Below, piece by piece: positions 17,471-24,791 of a stretch of 64,000 nucleotides of DNA (positions within the stretch are counted from its first letter, which is position 1; the number at the start of each line of letters is the position of its first letter). Under the pieces are notes generated by a model that ran no database searches, was not told the DNA's origin, and worked only from the letters and a program-made list of their open reading frames with translations. Position numbers and translations under genes: made by a program. Origin of the DNA: Firmicutes bacterium ADurb.Bin300 (GTDB lineage Bacteria > Bacillota > Clostridia > Oscillospirales > Acutalibacteraceae); NCBI GenBank assembly GCA_002069015.1, contig MWBL01000003.1, positions 18,124 through 82,123 of the forward strand, given 5' to 3'.

Positions 17471-17890
17471 ATGAAATTTATGAACAAGAACAAAAAAGGC
17501 TTTACTCTTGTTGAACTGATGATAGTTGTTGTCATCATGGCTATCCTTGTCGCCGTCGCCGTTCCGATTTACGGAGCAGTAACAAGAAACGCCAAGGAAA
17601 AGACCTGTGCCTCCCATGCAAGAAACCTTTCTTCCCAGATGAACCAGGTTATGATGGGTACTGTTGACGGTAGCAACCCCGTATCCACTCTTACTACCGG
17701 CATCCTTACCACCTTATCCGTTGTTGGCGACTTTAACGGTGGCACATCTACTGTTAAAATCGTAAGCCTTCTTCAGGATGGTCTTCCGGTATGCCCTTGC
17801 AAAGCTGGAAATACTTACCAGGTAGCACGTAACGGCAAGGTAACTTGCTCGGGTGTAGGAGCGGATGGAACTCATGCGAATTTTGATTAA
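17471..17890 (+). CDS. Type IV pilin-like protein 2 (possible major subunit)
   Basis: A 139-residue prepilin: leader MKFMNKNKKG, cleavage before FTLVELMIVVVIMAIL, then a small-residue-rich domain and a C-terminal CPCKAGNTY...GKVTCSG motif. The CP-x-G-x-Y/G-x-V-x-C pattern recurs in many Gram-positive pilins and ComGC-like proteins. A strong RBS (AAGGAG), a strong promoter, a compact coding region and an excellent terminator suggest this is the most highly expressed of the three. The major-subunit role is inferred. Start ATG 17471 is clear; an upstream frame to 17408 has no RBS. Confidence 0.87.
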   Translation: MKFMNKNKKGFTLVELMIVVVIMAILVAVAVPIYGAVTRNAKEKTCASHARNLSSQMNQVMMGTVDGSNPVSTLTTGILTTLSVVGDFNGGTSTVKIVSLLQDGLPVCPCKAGNTYQVARNGKVTCSGVGADGTHANFD

Positions 17891-17905
17891 TCCATAAGTT
17901 AAACC

Positions 17906-17941
17906 AACTGCGCGGTCGTAAGACCGCGCAGTTTCTTTTTC
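17906..17941 (+). terminator. Strong terminator after pilin-like gene 2
   Basis: A perfect 12-bp stem (AACTGCGCGGTC with GACCGCGCAGTT), GTAA loop and T-rich tail. It isolates the second pilin gene as a monocistron. Confidence 0.88.
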
Positions 17942-17958
17942 TCATAGCTTAAATTTTA

Positions 17959-17987
17959 TTGACATAACAGGATACCTATAGTATTAT
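17959..17987 (+). promoter_or_regulatory. Promoter of the third pilin-like gene
   Basis: TTGACA, 17-nt spacer, TATTAT; about 35 bases before the TTG start. Confidence 0.68.
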
Positions 17988-18024
17988 AATTAATATAAAA
18001 AAGGTTATTAAAGGAGGGTATAGG

Positions 18025-18558
18025 TTGTACGAATTTCTATGCTCAAAAAAAGCGTTTACTATCGTTGAACTTATAATTTCGGTTGCCATAATTGCTATTC
18101 TTGTGGTAGTCGCTGTCCCTCTCATTCCCCATATGCTTGAAAGGGAAAGGAAAAAGGATTGTAACAGCCAGATTAAGATAATCGAAGCGAACGTCCAAAT
18201 TGTCATGAGCGGGATGGAGGATAACGGAAAGCCCATTGAGGTTATGGGCCTTAGTGAGGGGGTCCTAATAGGCTCCGGCTCTGCAAAGCACTGGGTATTA
18301 AGCTCCGCTTATTCTCCTACCATAGGCAATATGAGATGGGGGCAGACAAAAGAGCAAATATCAACAAGCCAACCCGCTACCGACCATCTTAAAAAGTCTT
18401 CTCTTGACACAGCGCTTTTTTCCTCTCTATTCACCTTCTCTGAGGTTCCCGTATGTCCGTTTGATGAGACGGGTACTGCCGGGTACAGAATATATGCGGA
18501 CGGCACTGTCAAATGCAACTGTATAGACTGTCCGAATTGTCCCGATTATACAGGGTGA
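18025..18558 (+). CDS. Type IV pilin-like protein 3 with Ala at the cleavage site
   Basis: A 177-residue prepilin-like protein: leader MYEFLCSKKA, then FTIVELIISVAIIAILVVVAVPLI. The residue before the cleavage point is Ala rather than the usual Gly; the mature Glu5 is kept. The C-terminus has a CPF...GYRIYADGTVKC motif like that of pilin 2, then a Cys-rich tail (CNCIDCPNCP). It is longer than the others and could be a minor or tip subunit (inference). Start TTG 18025 has AAGGAGGG 7 bases upstream. Closed by its own terminator. Confidence 0.82.
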   Translation: MYEFLCSKKAFTIVELIISVAIIAILVVVAVPLIPHMLERERKKDCNSQIKIIEANVQIVMSGMEDNGKPIEVMGLSEGVLIGSGSAKHWVLSSAYSPTIGNMRWGQTKEQISTSQPATDHLKKSSLDTALFSSLFTFSEVPVCPFDETGTAGYRIYADGTVKCNCIDCPNCPDYTG

Positions 18559-18566
18559 AACCAACA

Positions 18567-18602
18567 AAAAAAGCTTCATCCTTTCGGATGAAGCTTTTTT
18601 AA
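18567..18602 (+). terminator. Strong terminator after pilin-like gene 3
   Basis: Stem AAAAAAGCTTCATCC/GGATGAAGCTTTTTT (about 15 bp) with a TTTC loop. Confidence 0.9.
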
Positions 18603-18603
18603 A

Positions 18604-18805
18604 AATGGCAAATTGCAGGTTGCAGATTAATGGCGGGGCAAGCCCCGCACCCTAACGGAAGTCTGATAAAATATAGGGCGAAGCCATTTTCAGATGTCAG
18701 TGTCAGATGTCAGATATCAGCTTTAAAGGAAAAATGCTTCGCGTTTTTGAATTATAATAATAGGTGAGGACGCAGTCCTCCCTAAGCTTGCAACTTGCAA
18801 CTATA
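18604..18805. repeat. Intergenic modular repeat, copy A
   Basis: A non-coding stretch of about 200 bases ahead of thrS. The ends are imperfect inverted repeats built on TTGCA-R-RTTGCA words (near 18612 and 18788). Between them lie short perfect hairpins: GGGGCAAGCCCC (18635-18646), GGCGAAGCC (18677-18685) and GAGGACGCAGTCCTC (18766-18780), a string of near-repeats of CAGATGTCAG (18690-18720), and the word TTTTGAATTATAAT (about 18745-18759) also present in copy B. I see no T-box motif, so this is probably not a thrS leader of known type. Confidence 0.6.
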
Positions 18806-18821
18806 CAAAGGGGCTGTGGTT

Positions 18822-20729
18822 ATGATTAAAATTAAGCTGCGTGACGATATAATGGAATTTCCTAAGGGGGTTACGCCCGGGGAGATAGCGAAGGAAATAG
18901 GCGGCAGACTTTCTCGCGCCCTTTGCGCCGCGACGGTTGACGGTCAGCTTAAGGATATTAGGACAGTTCTTGATAAGGACTGCTCGGTAGAGCTTCTTAC
19001 TTTTGAGCATGAGGGCGGAAAGCACACATTCTGGCATACCTCGTCTCATGTTTTAGCACATGCCGTAAAGAGACTTTATCCGTCAGCAAGATTTGCCATA
19101 GGTCCCGCTATCGAAAACGGCTTTTATTACGATATTGATTATGATACGCCGTTCACCCCCGAAGACCTTGAAAAAATCGAGGGGGAAATGAAAAGGATTG
19201 TAAAGGAAGCCCTGCCCTTAGAGCGCTTTGAGCTTCCCGCAGACGAAGCCGTCAAGCTTATGGAGGACAGGAACGAAACTTATAAAATAGAGCTTATTAA
19301 AGAACACGCGCGCGAAAACGAACCGATTTCGTTTTACAGGCAGGGCGACTTTGTTGACCTTTGTGCGGGACCGCATCTGCCCGATACGGGCAGGATAAAG
19401 GCATTTAAGCTTACTGCCTGTACGGGCGCATACTGGCGCGGCGACCAAAAGAATAAGATGCTTCAGAGAATTTACGGTACGGCATTTCCCAAAGCGGCAC
19501 AGCTTGAGGAATATCTCCTGATGATTGAAGAGGCGAAAAAGCGCGACCACAGAAAAATCGGGCGCGAGCTTGATCTTTTCGATATTTATGAGGAGGGACC
19601 GGGCTTCCCGTTTTTCCTTCCCAACGGAATGGTTTTGCGCAATTTGCTTGAAAATTATTGGCGCGACGAGCATACGAAGCGCGGATACCGTGAGATAAAA
19701 ACCCCTATTATCTTAAACGAGGAGCTTTGGCACCGCTCGGGTCATTGGGATCATTATAAGGACAATATGTATAACGTTAAAATCGATGAGGGAGATTTTG
19801 CCATTAAGCCGATGAACTGTCCGGGCGGGATGTTAGCGTACAGGCGCAAGCTGCATTCGTACAGGGATTTACCTGAGAGAGTGGCAGAATTGGGGCTTGT
19901 ACACAGGCACGAGCTTTCGGGTGCGCTGCACGGTCTTATGCGAGTGCGCTGCTTCACGCAGGACGATGCGCACATTTTTATGACTCCCGAGCAGATAGAG
20001 GACGAGATAACAGGAGTTATAGACCTTATAGACGATTTTTATAAGATGTTCGGCTTTGAATACAGCGTAGAGCTTTCGACCCGCCCCGAAGACTCAATGG
20101 GCAGCGATGAGGATTGGGAAACGGCGATAAATGCCCTCAAAAGCGCTATAGAAAAAAAGGGTATGGACTTCTCGATAAACGAGGGCGACGGAGCTTTTTA
20201 CGGTCCTAAAATAGATTTTCATCTGCGTGACTGCTTAGGCAGAACATGGCAGTGCGGCACAATTCAGCTCGATTTCCAAATGCCCGAGAGGTTTGACCTC
20301 GTCTATACCGGCGCGGACGGCGAAAAGCATCGCCCGGTTATGATACACCGCGTCGTTTTCGGCAGTATCGAGCGTTTTATCGCCATACTCACAGAGCAGT
20401 ATGCGGGCGCATTCCCTTGCTGGCTTGCCCCCGAGCAGGTTGTAATCCTGCCAATTGCAGACAGACACCACGAAAGAGCCTTTGAGCTGGAGAAAGAGCT
20501 TAAAGAGGCAGGAATTCGTACCCGTGTTGACGACAGAAGCGAAAAAGTAGGTTATAAAATCAGGGAGGGTCAACTTAAAAGGATACCCTATATGCTCATA
20601 GTCGGGGACAAAGAGCAGAGGGAGGGTACAGTAAGCGTCAGAAGCCGTAAGAAAGGGGACCTCGGGTCAATCTCTCCGCTCGACTTTATTGAGAGTATTT
20701 TAGATGAAGTGAAGACGAAGTCATTATAA
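18822..20729 (+). CDS. thrS: Threonine--tRNA ligase
   Basis: Class II synthetase that charges tRNA(Thr), with editing of Ser-tRNA(Thr). The 635-residue protein has a TGS domain (about 1-60), the editing domain with HTSSHVLAHAVKRLYP (near 70-85), the catalytic core with PMNCPGGML (Zn-binding Cys), the class II motif RVRCFTQDDAHIF and VFGSIERFIAIL, and a C-terminal anticodon-binding domain (KVGYKIREGQLKRIPY). Length is normal. Start ATG 18822 follows AAAGGGG. Clostridial thrS genes usually carry T-box leaders; here a repeat element occupies the upstream region instead. Confidence 0.96.
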   Translation: MIKIKLRDDIMEFPKGVTPGEIAKEIGGRLSRALCAATVDGQLKDIRTVLDKDCSVELLTFEHEGGKHTFWHTSSHVLAHAVKRLYPSARFAIGPAIENGFYYDIDYDTPFTPEDLEKIEGEMKRIVKEALPLERFELPADEAVKLMEDRNETYKIELIKEHARENEPISFYRQGDFVDLCAGPHLPDTGRIKAFKLTACTGAYWRGDQKNKMLQRIYGTAFPKAAQLEEYLLMIEEAKKRDHRKIGRELDLFDIYEEGPGFPFFLPNGMVLRNLLENYWRDEHTKRGYREIKTPIILNEELWHRSGHWDHYKDNMYNVKIDEGDFAIKPMNCPGGMLAYRRKLHSYRDLPERVAELGLVHRHELSGALHGLMRVRCFTQDDAHIFMTPEQIEDEITGVIDLIDDFYKMFGFEYSVELSTRPEDSMGSDEDWETAINALKSAIEKKGMDFSINEGDGAFYGPKIDFHLRDCLGRTWQCGTIQLDFQMPERFDLVYTGADGEKHRPVMIHRVVFGSIERFIAILTEQYAGAFPCWLAPEQVVILPIADRHHERAFELEKELKEAGIRTRVDDRSEKVGYKIREGQLKRIPYMLIVGDKEQREGTVSVRSRKKGDLGSISPLDFIESILDEVKTKSL

Positions 20730-20870
20730 GTTGGAAGTGGCAGGTTGCATGTTGCAAGTTTAGGGAGTCTTCACCCTCACCCGATTTGTAAGGTGCAAGT
20801 TAAGATCTCAGGCTTTTGAATTATAATGGCGTCGCAGACCATTAACTTACAACTTCCAACCTGCAACTTG
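20727..20870. repeat. Intergenic modular repeat, copy B
   Basis: Begins at the thrS stop codon. Ends are inverted versions of GTTGGAAGT/GCAGGTTGCA words (20729-20760 and 20843-20870). Inside are AGGGAGTCTTCACCCTCACC (20763-20782; compare the inverse of copy A's last hairpin), TTTTGAATTATAAT (20814-20827, shared with A) and GCGTCGCAGACC (20829-20840, shared with C). Confidence 0.6.
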
Positions 20871-20901
20871 AAAAAAGGACCGCTCAGCGGTCACTTTTTT
20901 A
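20871..20901. terminator. Bidirectional terminator between thrS and the NYN gene
   Basis: Stem GACCGC/GCGGTC with TCA loop, flanked by AAAAAAG on the left and CTTTTTT on the right, so it works on both strands of these convergent genes. Confidence 0.82.
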
Positions 20902-21858
20902 TTTCGATTTCAGGATTTCTTTTTTCTTCGGTCTTACGCTGTTGCCTACAACCCCGAAGCTATCAAAGGAGCTTATGAATTTTGAAAAGCTGTTAAAGCC
21001 GTATTGCTTTATACTGAAATCGGGGAATTTTTCCTTGAGCTTGTCGTTGACAAGACTCAAGTTATCAATGTGACCGCTGTTCTTCTCTATAAGCTCGGAT
21101 ACGAATTTCTCTATTTCCTCAAGCGGAGCAGAGGTTCTGTCCCCCACCTTGTAGCCATTCTTCACCTTTGTTATGTCAAAGTCACCTAAGCTTTGCAGGA
21201 AGGTTAAAAGCTTTGAATAGCCGTAGTTTCTGACATCAAAATCAGAGTAGGTCTTGCTTAAAATGTTCCCAATCTCGCCGATATCGGTTATTCTGCCCGT
21301 ATTGGCGTTTTCGGTGATAATCTTGTGAATGGTTTCTTTAATCTCGTTACGGCTTGTGATATCCTTAATTTCTTCCTTGCCGTTTTTCGCGGAGGACTCT
21401 GTCTCTTGAGAAATAACCTCTAATATCTTAAAAACGTCGCAGGCTATCCTGAAGGGCTTGGGAGTCTTTTGCTCTCCCATTCCTATGACGTACATTCCCG
21501 CCTCACGCAGTCTCTGGGACAGCTTTGTAAAATCGGAATCGCTTGAAACAAGGCAAAAACCGTCAACGCTTTTTGAATAAAGGATATCCATAGCATCAAT
21601 AATCAGCGCGGAATCGGATGAATTTTTACCTGAGGTATAATTAAACTGCTGTATAAGGTTGAAGGAGTACTCAAGAGCAGAATCCTTCCAGGTCTTTTGC
21701 TTTGAAGGGTCGGTCCAATCACCGTACATTCGCTTATAGGTTATTATTCCGTATACGGACATTTCCTCCAGGACTGATTTTATATATTTCGGCGATACGT
21801 TGTCGGCATCGACCAATACCGCAAATTTTTTGTCGTTACTTTTGTCTATATTATAAAT
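20899..21858 (-). CDS. NYN (PIN-like nuclease) domain protein with two OST-HTH/LOTUS domains, apparent ATT start
   Basis: Predicted RNA-binding ribonuclease-like protein, 319 residues if begun at ATT 21858. The N-terminal NYN domain (about 10-150) shows acidic residues in LVDADN, IIDAMDIL and SSDSDFTKL, as in LabA/NYN proteins. Two LOTUS-like helical domains follow (about 170-240 and 250-315; YGYSKLLTFLQSLGDF and YGFNSFSKFISSF). The first ATG/GTG/TTG in frame is TTG 21816, which would cut off beta strand 1 (KKFAVLVDADN). An in-frame stop lies just upstream of AAGGAG, and ATT lies 8 bases after that RBS, so ATT is the best start. Downstream of yebC, with repeat copy C in between. Confidence 0.82.
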   Translation of the reverse strand: MYNIDKSNDKKFAVLVDADNVSPKYIKSVLEEMSVYGIITYKRMYGDWTDPSKQKTWKDSALEYSFNLIQQFNYTSGKNSSDSALIIDAMDILYSKSVDGFCLVSSDSDFTKLSQRLREAGMYVIGMGEQKTPKPFRIACDVFKILEVISQETESSAKNGKEEIKDITSRNEIKETIHKIITENANTGRITDIGEIGNILSKTYSDFDVRNYGYSKLLTFLQSLGDFDITKVKNGYKVGDRTSAPLEEIEKFVSELIEKNSGHIDNLSLVNDKLKEKFPDFSIKQYGFNSFSKFISSFDSFGVVGNSVRPKKKEILKSK

Positions 21859-21876
21859 ACTCTCAGCTCCTTATAT

Positions 21877-22030
21877 AATTGGAAATGGCAAATTCCGGGA
21901 GGGCTTTGCCCTCACCTATTTAATTCTGAATTTTTCTTGTTGTTTTTTCTGTTACAGTAAAGTAAACTACTAAAACCATCTGATACAATTGCGTCGCAGA
22001 CCAATAATTTGCCGTTTGCCATTTTCAATT
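21877..22030. repeat. Intergenic modular repeat, copy C
   Basis: Clear terminal inverted repeats (AATTGGAAATGGCAAATT at 21877-21894; its counterpart with one 7-base insertion ends at 22030). Inside: GAGGGCTTTGCCCTC hairpin (21899-21913), and GCGTCGCAGACC (21991-22002) identical to copy B. The right end supplies the last base pairs and stop codon of yebC, and the left end sits just upstream of the NYN gene's RBS. Confidence 0.65.
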
Positions 22031-22768
22031 ATCGAAATCGTCTGCATTTTCCCAATTATGCCAAACGCCTTGAACGTCATCGTTGTCCTCAAACATCTCA
22101 AGCATTTTTCCCATATTCTTAATATCATCCGGATTTTCAAGCTTCACATAGGTTGCAGGAACATATTCAACCTGAGCATAAGCAAAGGAGTATCCTTTTT
22201 TCCCCAAACAGTCACGAACGGCACCAAGCTCACCCGGCTGTGTGCTGACCTCATAAACATCCTCGTCCTCGCTGAAAAAATCTGACGCTCCCGCCTCAAT
22301 GGCATCCTCCATGAGTTGTTCCTCGTCAACTCCTTCTTTTTCTATTACAATTGTTCCTTGTCTGTTGAACATAAACATAACGCTGCCGGATTGCCCCATA
22401 TTTCCGCCGTATTTGTCAAAATAATGGCGAACATCTCCGGCAGTGCGGTTGCGGTTATCGGTAAGTGCCTCAACTATGACCGCTACGCCCGACGGACCGT
22501 AACCCTCATATATAATGTTCTCATAAGTATCAGCCGAGGAATCGCCGGAGGCTTTTTTTATTATTCTTTCGATGTTGTCATTCGGCACATTACTTGCACG
22601 GGCTTTGGCAATTATATCCCTGAGCTTGGAATTAGTAAGGGGATCGGCGCCCGACTGGCGCACGGCAACAGTTATTTCGCGCCCGATTTTTGTAAAGACC
22701 TTGGCGCGCTGACTATCCGTCTTTTCCTTTTTGCGTTTAATGGTACTCCATTTAGAGTGACCCGACAT
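22025..22768 (-). CDS. YebC/PmpR family translation/transcription regulator
   Basis: Conserved protein of the YebC/TACO1 family, 247 residues; members act as transcription regulators or help ribosomes through proline-rich stretches. It begins with the invariant MSGHSKWSTIKRKK and shows the ARASNVPNDNIERIIKKASG block (about residues 54-73) and YEGYGPSGVA. Start ATG 22768 (GGAG upstream) gives the standard N-terminus; a frame from 22789 adds seven residues. It has its own promoter and could be co-transcribed with the NYN-LOTUS gene downstream. Confidence 0.94.
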   Translation of the reverse strand: MSGHSKWSTIKRKKEKTDSQRAKVFTKIGREITVAVRQSGADPLTNSKLRDIIAKARASNVPNDNIERIIKKASGDSSADTYENIIYEGYGPSGVAVIVEALTDNRNRTAGDVRHYFDKYGGNMGQSGSVMFMFNRQGTIVIEKEGVDEEQLMEDAIEAGASDFFSEDEDVYEVSTQPGELGAVRDCLGKKGYSFAYAQVEYVPATYVKLENPDDIKNMGKMLEMFEDNDDVQGVWHNWENADDFDN

Positions 22769-22799
22769 GTACTCCAATCCTTTCAGCATCTATATTTTG

Positions 22800-22828
22800 A
22801 GTCTATCACACTAATAAAAAAGTGTCAA
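22800..22828 (-). promoter_or_regulatory. Promoter of yebC
   Basis: Minus strand TTGACA (22823-22828), 17-nt spacer, TAGACT (22800-22805), about 32 bases before the ATG. Confidence 0.62.
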
Positions 22829-22892
22829 ATGTTTTAATAAAGTATTGACAATGTTTTAATAAAAATAAAAATAAAACCATTAATAAAACTAC

Positions 22893-22921
22893 TTGACAAA
22901 TTAGGCACCGCGTCTTACAGT
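22893..22921 (+). promoter_or_regulatory. Possible promoter upstream of the small ORF and paralogue pair
   Basis: TTGACA, 17-nt spacer, TACAGT. It could drive the small ORF at 22947 and the membrane-anchored genes beyond it. Confidence 0.45.
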
Positions 22922-22946
22922 ATTAATGTATGGAAAAATAAGGAGA

Positions 22947-23129
22947 ATGAGGAAAATAAGGGAGAGAGCGTTAAATGAAACAGAAAATCTGCGGAAAAAA
23001 ATTTCTTTTATATGTGATATGTACTTAGCCCAGCATACTGGTAATATGATAGAAAAATCACTATATGAAATGTTAACAATTTATAGATACGACACTAATA
23101 CAATGTTTATTTTTCATAGAATAAAATAA
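22947..23129 (+). CDS. Doubtful small ORF (60 aa)
   Basis: An open frame starting MRKIRERALNETENL with AAGGAGA only 2-3 bases before the ATG; a longer version starts at 22926. It is basic, with no recognised family, signal or helix. The 398-base gap between yebC and the next gene holds little else. It may be a real small gene, a leader, or chance. Confidence 0.3.
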   Translation: MRKIRERALNETENLRKKISFICDMYLAQHTGNMIEKSLYEMLTIYRYDTNTMFIFHRIK

Positions 23130-23187
23130 CTTTTAGAAAGCATTGTTAGAACAGACTAATGAGGCGAAGATTTGGAGGTGATTGTTT

Positions 23188-23874
23188 ATGAAAAGGAGCT
23201 TTTTTCTTATTATGGCAGGCGCCGTTTCTCTTGTGCTGTTGACGGCTTTCGTTATTATGTTGAGCAAAGACCACGCTTTTGGTACCCGTTTAAACGGGAA
23301 TTTGGTGAAAAACTCCGGAACGCAAAAGCAAGTAAGCGATATAACCAGTAATAACAGTGCTACGGGTGGTGCGGCAAAGGACTCTTTGCAAAATTCGGAA
23401 AAATATCAAATGTACAGTAATAGCAGTGCCGCAAAATTTGAATATGAGCTAAAGGATGCCTACAATTCGCGGGAAGAAATTTTGCTGGAGATTGACGATT
23501 TGAATACATGCTATAAATATTTTTGTGATAAGAAGGAGCCGTTTGTCGTCTTAAAGGCGAAGGAGACAAGGGACGGGCTGCTGGAGGTTTTAACAGAAAA
23601 GATAAAGGCCTATCCGCCGAGTGGCGACGAAATCCTGCAAAGCAAAAAATATGTTATGAGAGAGCGAATTGGCGGCTTAGAGATGCTCGTTTATACGGCG
23701 GAATTTGATTTGAATAATTGTCCGGACAATGAGGAATACAAGCAGATATACCAAAAATACAAAGCCGATTACGAGGAAGCGAAGAGAATTGAGGATAAGT
23801 ATAAAAGCGGAGAGTTAACGATAGACCAGGCGCTTTCACAGCTTGGTATTGAATATACCGGTTTGCCTTATTAA
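23188..23874 (+). CDS. Membrane-anchored extracytoplasmic protein, paralogue 1
   Basis: A 228-residue protein with an N-terminal hydrophobic helix (about residues 3-24, ending in a signal-anchor), a Ser/Asn-rich linker (about 40-75) and a charged, helical domain (about 80-228) that is likely coiled coil in part. No catalytic motif is recognised. The last 40 residues, from KYKADYEEAK to EYTGLPY, are nearly identical to those of the next gene, while the rest is only weakly similar. Start ATG 23188 behind GGAGGTG. Function unknown; surface location is inferred. Confidence 0.78.
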   Translation: MKRSFFLIMAGAVSLVLLTAFVIMLSKDHAFGTRLNGNLVKNSGTQKQVSDITSNNSATGGAAKDSLQNSEKYQMYSNSSAAKFEYELKDAYNSREEILLEIDDLNTCYKYFCDKKEPFVVLKAKETRDGLLEVLTEKIKAYPPSGDEILQSKKYVMRERIGGLEMLVYTAEFDLNNCPDNEEYKQIYQKYKADYEEAKRIEDKYKSGELTIDQALSQLGIEYTGLPY

Positions 23875-23880
23875 GCTTTT
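23753..23880 (+). repeat. Near-identical 128-base 3' segment, copy 1
   Basis: Covers the last about 40 codons, the stop and a few following bases; matches 24464-24591 at 126 of 128 positions (differences at the third bases of an Arg/Lys-type codon and a Tyr codon). The flanks diverge immediately. Confidence 0.88.
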
Positions 23881-23955
23881 GATTGCTTATATAAAAATAA
23901 TAAGCATTAAATAATTGGGATAAATTAAAGCTGCATTTACTAGAGGTGATTTTTA

Positions 23956-24585
23956 ATGAAAGGGTTTACTAATAAAAAAGTTGCTGTCGCTGTATTTGGA
24001 GTTCTTGTTGTTACAGTATGTGTCTTTTTTGCAATAGCGTTGAATTTTAATAAAAATAAAGACCAGAATAACAGCTTAACAAATTCATCTAATTCAAGCA
24101 CGAAAGCCACGGCACATTTTATAAACAGTGAAACAGCACCTTTTCAATATAATCTTAAAGCAACCTATATCTCAAGGGCAGAGCTATTAAACGAAAAAGA
24201 AAATTTGGGTAAAAGCTTTGAGGAATTTGTTGCGATAAATGAGAATAATGAAAACGCGCGTGTTGCCGCTCGAAAGACATTAGAGGAATTGGACAGTATT
24301 ATAAATGAAAAGCTTAAAGAATATCCGCCGAGTGATGAAGAAGTCCTTGAGGCAAAGGAGCAACTGATAAAAGAAAAAATTGTTTTTAGAGAAGATTTTT
24401 ATCGTGATTTATCTGATTATTTGAAGACTTCTCCCGACAATACCTCCTATATTCAAAATTACGAAAAATACAAAGCCGATTACGAGGAAGCGAAGAAAAT
24501 TGAGGATAAGTACAAAAGCGGAGAGTTAACGATAGACCAGGCGCTTTCACAGCTTGGTATTGAATATACCGGTTTGCCTTATTAA
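23956..24585 (+). CDS. Membrane-anchored extracytoplasmic protein, paralogue 2
   Basis: A 209-residue paralogue of the preceding gene with the same plan: basic start, hydrophobic helix (about residues 8-29), Asn/Ser linker (about 34-52), helical charged domain and the shared C-terminal tail. The middle sections keep recognisable blocks (YPPSDEEVLEAKE against YPPSGDEILQSKK) but are otherwise diverged. RBS AGAGGTGAT before ATG 23956. Followed by a terminator. Role unknown. Confidence 0.78.
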   Translation: MKGFTNKKVAVAVFGVLVVTVCVFFAIALNFNKNKDQNNSLTNSSNSSTKATAHFINSETAPFQYNLKATYISRAELLNEKENLGKSFEEFVAINENNENARVAARKTLEELDSIINEKLKEYPPSDEEVLEAKEQLIKEKIVFREDFYRDLSDYLKTSPDNTSYIQNYEKYKADYEEAKKIEDKYKSGELTIDQALSQLGIEYTGLPY

Positions 24586-24591
24586 GCTTTT
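24464..24591 (+). repeat. Near-identical 128-base 3' segment, copy 2
   Basis: Partner of 23753-23880; see that entry. The two segments are direct repeats about 711 bases apart, a good substrate for recombination. Confidence 0.88.
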
Positions 24592-24617
24592 CGGTTTTAA
24601 TACAGAATTTTCTTTAT

Positions 24618-24648
24618 GGCAGCTCCGTTTTGGGGCTGTCTTTATTTA
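24618..24648 (+). terminator. Terminator after the paralogue pair
   Basis: Nine-pair stem with two G-T pairs (GGCAGCTCC with GGGGCTGTC), 5-nt T-rich loop and TTTATTTAA tail. Confidence 0.75.
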
Positions 24649-24694
24649 ATACTTAAAAAAGGGCAAGAAAAACTGTGTTTAGGAGCGATTTTTA

Positions 24695-24723
24695 TTGTAC
24701 AATTGGTAAAGATATGATATTCT
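24695..24723 (+). promoter_or_regulatory. Likely promoter of gltX-glnS
   Basis: TTGTAC, 17-nt spacer, TATTCT. A second possibility is TTGATA (24725) with AATAAT 17 bases on. Confidence 0.5.
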
Positions 24724-24791
24724 ATTGATAAATATTAATAATTCTGTAATAATATAGAATTGATTAAGGCTTAAAAGGCGGTATTATATTA

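Noticed and set aside
18690-18722. CRISPR-like short repeats (CAGATGTCAG words)
   Set aside because: Only a few degenerate 10-base words with no spacers; part of the intergenic element.
18604-18821. T-box riboswitch in front of thrS
   Set aside because: No T-box consensus or antiterminator/terminator pair with the right order; the hairpins match the repeat copies seen elsewhere instead.
22025-22837. Plus-strand open frames across yebC
   Set aside because: Shadows of yebC; yebC has conserved sequence, RBS and promoter.
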